Shown: positions 4,502 through 6,838 of the stretch, piece by piece
How positions within the stretch are numbered: position 1 is the stretch's first letter
How the letters are laid out: each line of letters opens with the position of its first letter
Assembly: GCA_937975585.1 (NCBI GenBank)
Contig: CALJUC010000018.1
Coordinates: forward strand, 1 to 6,838
Source: an uncultured Moraxella sp.
GTDB taxonomy: Bacteria; Pseudomonadota; Gammaproteobacteria; Pseudomonadales; Moraxellaceae
DNA length: 6,838 nt
Direction of reading: 5' to 3'
Notes under the pieces: generated by a model
Databases searched by the model: none
Told to the model about the DNA's origin: nothing
The model's input: only the letters and a program-made list of their open reading frames with translations
Program-made: the position numbers and the translations under genes

Positions 4502-5023
4502 TTACCAACGGAATTTACCCCAGTTTTCGGGATTAGCCCAAAACTTACTATTAAGCCAATCCGGCAGCTGCTTATAGTCAAACAAATTAAACTGCCAAAT
4601 CTCAACCGCCTCACCCGCCAACATTAATACCTCATTGGTTAAACGACTAAAGCCAAACGCGGTTAGATTTAATTGGCTTTTCACAGGCTTTATGACTAAG
4701 GTATGACGGCCAAATAAGTCGCGGCACAGTTGGATGCTTTTACGTGTTATTTCATCATAAGTGCTATCTATACTGGCAATGACAACTGCGAGTTCATATT
4801 GTTTGTCAAATTTTTGCTCATTAAAGCTATGGCTCTCTACGGCTTTCCACTGCACATTATCAGGCAATTCATTGCATAAGCGCGTTGGCCAACTGGTTTT
4901 ATCGGTATCTAATTGACTGGTAACCAACAACGCGAGCGGGTCATCCGATTCAGTGTAGAGATTGGTAATAATCGGCTGTAGCAAGCGTGTCGCAGGTGGA
5001 AAGTTAGATTCGGTAAGGTTCAT
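4502..5023 (-). CDS. Conserved protein of unknown function, DUF6231-like
   Basis: I cannot assign a function. The 173-residue product looks soluble, with no signal peptide or membrane segment. Hydrophobic strand-like stretches ALLVTS (31-36), YELAVVIAS (76-84) and TLVIKP (108-113) alternate with probable helices, which suggests an alpha/beta fold. The C-terminal tail is unusually rich in Trp, Phe and Tyr: LFDYKQLPDWL (147-157), then FWANPENW (161-168) and a terminal FRW. That tail reminds me of DUF6231 proteins found in Pseudomonas and relatives, a family name given from memory. The frame can be extended to a TTG at 5044, but the ATG at 5023 is preferred because GAG lies six bases upstream and the extra seven residues (NNCERA-type) look non-coding. 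It is divergent from ilvD and co-oriented with pal across a 340-bp gap. Confidence 0.72.
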   Translation of the reverse strand: MNLTESNFPPATRLLQPIITNLYTESDDPLALLVTSQLDTDKTSWPTRLCNELPDNVQWKAVESHSFNEQKFDKQYELAVVIASIDSTYDEITRKSIQLCRDLFGRHTLVIKPVKSQLNLTAFGFSRLTNEVLMLAGEAVEIWQFNLFDYKQLPDWLNSKFWANPENWGKFRW

Positions 5024-5114
5024 AGCACGCTCACAGTTGTTCAATCGTTAAGCCTGTTATTGTAAAATAAATTGATTCTGTGCGTTATCTAATTTTAGGT
5101 TATATTTATTTATA

Positions 5115-5143
5115 TTGATAAAACTTTTTTTTATCTTTATCCT
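5115..5143 (+). promoter_or_regulatory. Sigma70-type promoter for ilvD
   Basis: A -35 TTGATA (5115-5120) and a -10 TATCCT (5138-5143) are separated by 17 bases. Transcription would start near 5150, leaving a leader of about 80 nt. A second, weaker pair, TTGCTA (5156-5161) and TAAGGT (5179-5184), lies just downstream. The surrounding AT-rich DNA raises the chance of accidental matches. Confidence 0.45.
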
Positions 5144-5232
5144 AGCGAATTCGACTTGCTACCTACCCTAAAAACCAATAAGGTGATAACTAGAATTTGC
5201 CTTTTTTTGTGACTCAAATTGTGAGGACTACC

Positions 5233-6838
5233 ATGCAATACCGCTCAAAAACTTCGACTGCCGGACGTAATATGGCTGGGGCACGTGCATTATGGCGTGC
5301 TACCGGTATGACTGACGGTGACTTTGACAAGCCAATTATCGCGGTGGCCAACTCGTTTACCCAGTTTGTACCCGGACATGTGCACCTAAAAGACATGGGG
5401 CAACTGGTCGCACGTGAGATTGAAGCAGCGGGTGGCGTGGCCAAAGAGTTTAATACCATCGCAGTTGATGACGGGATTGCTATGGGTCACTTGGGTATGC
5501 TATATAGCTTGCCAAGCCGTGACTTAATCGCTGACAGCGTTGAATACATGGTCAATGCGCACTGTGCGGATGCCTTAGTCTGTATCTCAAACTGTGACAA
5601 AATCACCCCCGGTATGTTAATGGCAGCGATGCGTTTGAACATCCCGACTATCTTCGTGTCAGGCGGCCCAATGGAAGCGGGTAAAATCATCGCTTCGGTC
5701 AATGGCCATGAAGTGATGACCCACAGCCAAAATGATGACGAAGTCCACGACACTGCGCATAACGTGCGTAAATTGGATTTGGTTGATGCCATGGTCGATG
5801 CGGCTGATGACCGTATCAGTGACGAAGAAGTTGCTATGACCGAGCGTTCTGCCTGTCCGACTTGTGGTTCATGTTCAGGTATGTTCACTGCCAACTCAAT
5901 GAACTGCTTAACCGAAGCATTAGGTCTATCATTACCAGGTAATGGCTCATTATTAGCCACGCACGCTAAGCGCAAGGACTTATTCTTGGAAGCGGGTCGC
6001 CGTATTGTTGAATTGGCAAAACGCTATTACGAACAAGAAGATGACAGCGTGTTACCACGCTCAATCGCGACCAAAGCGACCTTCGAAAACGCCATGAGCC
6101 TAGATATCGCCATGGGCGGTTCAACCAATACTATTTTGCACTTATTAGCGGCTGCGAGTGAAGCTGGTGTTGACTTTAAAGTGGCCGATATCGACCGCTT
6201 AAGTCGCCGTGTTCCTTGCTTGGCAAAGGTTGCGCCTGCGACCCAAAAATACCACATGGAAGACGTTCACCGTGCCGGTGGTGTGATGGCGATTTTGTCA
6301 GAATTAAACCGTGCAGGTCTTATCCATACTGACGTACCAACCGTACATAGTGCCACTATTGGTGATGCCTTAGCGCATTGGGACATTATGAACGCTGATA
6401 ACGTGGAAGCGCGTGAGCGTTATATCGCAGCCCCAGGTGGCGTACGTACGACCGAAGCGTTTAGCCAAAACAAATCTTGGTCAAACCTTGATGTTAACCG
6501 TGAATCAGGCTGTATCCGTTCAAAAGAACACGCCTACTCGCAAGATGGTGGCTTGGCGGTATTGTTCGGTAATATCGCTGAACGTGGTTGCGTGGTCAAA
6601 ACCGCAGGCGTTGATGACAGTATTTTAAAATTCAACGGCCGCGCGCGTGTATTCGAAAGCCAAGACGCTGCGGTTGAAGCGATTTTGGCGGATAAAATCG
6701 TTGCCGGTGACGTGGTCGTGATTCGCTATGAAGGCCCGAAAGGCGGCCCAGGTATGCAAGAAATGCTCTACCCAACTTCATACTTAAAATCAAAAGGCTT
6801 GGGTAAACAATGCGCCCTACTCACTGACGGTCGTTTCT
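5233..6838 (+). CDS. ilvD: Dihydroxy-acid dehydratase IlvD (3' end outside window)
   Basis: IlvD is the iron-sulfur enzyme that removes water from 2,3-dihydroxy-isovalerate and 2,3-dihydroxy-3-methylvalerate, giving the keto acids for valine, leucine and isoleucine. The first 535 residues are present; E. coli IlvD has 616, so about 80 are missing beyond the window. Recognisable blocks are GRNMAGARALWRATGMTD near the start, NSFTQFVPGHVH, AVDDGIAMGH (with Asp79 and Asp80), ISNCDKITPGM (Cys121), CPTCGSCSGMFTANSMNC (Cys208, 211, 214), MGGSTNT, KYHMEDVHRAGGV, GPKGGPGM and YPTS (Ser516), which corresponds to the proposed catalytic serine. Compared with E. coli, residues 152-179 contain about 20 extra amino acids. 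The ATG at 5233 has GAGGA (5223-5227) five bases upstream. It is divergent from the DUF6231-like gene. Confidence 0.97.
   Translation, partial: MQYRSKTSTAGRNMAGARALWRATGMTDGDFDKPIIAVANSFTQFVPGHVHLKDMGQLVAREIEAAGGVAKEFNTIAVDDGIAMGHLGMLYSLPSRDLIADSVEYMVNAHCADALVCISNCDKITPGMLMAAMRLNIPTIFVSGGPMEAGKIIASVNGHEVMTHSQNDDEVHDTAHNVRKLDLVDAMVDAADDRISDEEVAMTERSACPTCGSCSGMFTANSMNCLTEALGLSLPGNGSLLATHAKRKDLFLEAGRRIVELAKRYYEQEDDSVLPRSIATKATFENAMSLDIAMGGSTNTILHLLAAASEAGVDFKVADIDRLSRRVPCLAKVAPATQKYHMEDVHRAGGVMAILSELNRAGLIHTDVPTVHSATIGDALAHWDIMNADNVEARERYIAAPGGVRTTEAFSQNKSWSNLDVNRESGCIRSKEHAYSQDGGLAVLFGNIAERGCVVKTAGVDDSILKFNGRARVFESQDAAVEAILADKIVAGDVVVIRYEGPKGGPGMQEMLYPTSYLKSKGLGKQCALLTDGRF

Noticed and set aside
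5214..6257. Several leftward open frames (5214-5459, 5487-5975, 6027-6257) opposite ilvD.
   Set aside because: They are antisense shadows of the strongly conserved ilvD frame, with no recognisable domain or ribosome site.
6413..6628. Rightward 71-codon open frame inside ilvD.
   Set aside because: It is an alternative frame of ilvD, which is continuous and conserved across the same bases.

Overview
The window looks like ordinary chromosomal DNA of a gammaproteobacterium, most likely Moraxellaceae (Psychrobacter-like). This rests on the AT-rich intergenic DNA, a tmRNA 3' end of the proteobacterial type, RhlB, Pal and IlvD proteins that I can align by eye with the Escherichia coli proteins, and a short RlpA-like protein of a form I associate with Acinetobacter and Psychrobacter. 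The genus is inference; the broader class is well supported.

Layout, left to right. Positions 1-54 are the 3' end of ssrA (tmRNA), closed by a strong hairpin terminator at 61-97. A gene-free, AT-rich stretch follows. It carries a good sigma70 promoter (254-283) and a roughly 155-nt structured leader for a secreted double-psi beta-barrel (RlpA-like) protein at 448-783, which ends in its own terminator (814-845). Between this gene and the convergent rhlB lies a 104-bp terminal-inverted-repeat element (870-973) whose right end touches the rhlB stop codon.

The middle is read leftward. It holds rhlB (DEAD-box RNA helicase, preferred start 2148), a CspA-family cold-shock gene (2365-2577) with its own terminator and a long leader, an Sfp/AcpT-type phosphopantetheinyl transferase (2807-3505), and pal (3634-4161) with terminator and promoter. 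Next come a 340-bp gap with several hairpins and a conserved protein of unknown function (4502-5023). Each leftward gene appears to be its own transcription unit, although termination between the transferase and csp is unclear. From 5233 rightward runs ilvD, cut by the window end after 535 codons (about 80 residues missing by comparison with E. coli).

Functional themes. The cold-shock RNA chaperone and the RNA helicase sit next to each other, a plausible low-temperature RNA-remodelling pair separated by a terminator. RlpA-like and Pal both act at the cell envelope. The transferase activates carrier proteins but has no visible substrate gene nearby. IlvD belongs to branched-chain amino-acid synthesis. 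I see no CRISPR array, transposase, phage gene, toxin-antitoxin pair or defence system. The points most worth a second look are the inverted-repeat element at 870-973, the RlpA-like protein that lacks the histidine important in characterised RlpA, the non-ATG start of rhlB, and the structured leaders of the rlpA-like and csp genes.
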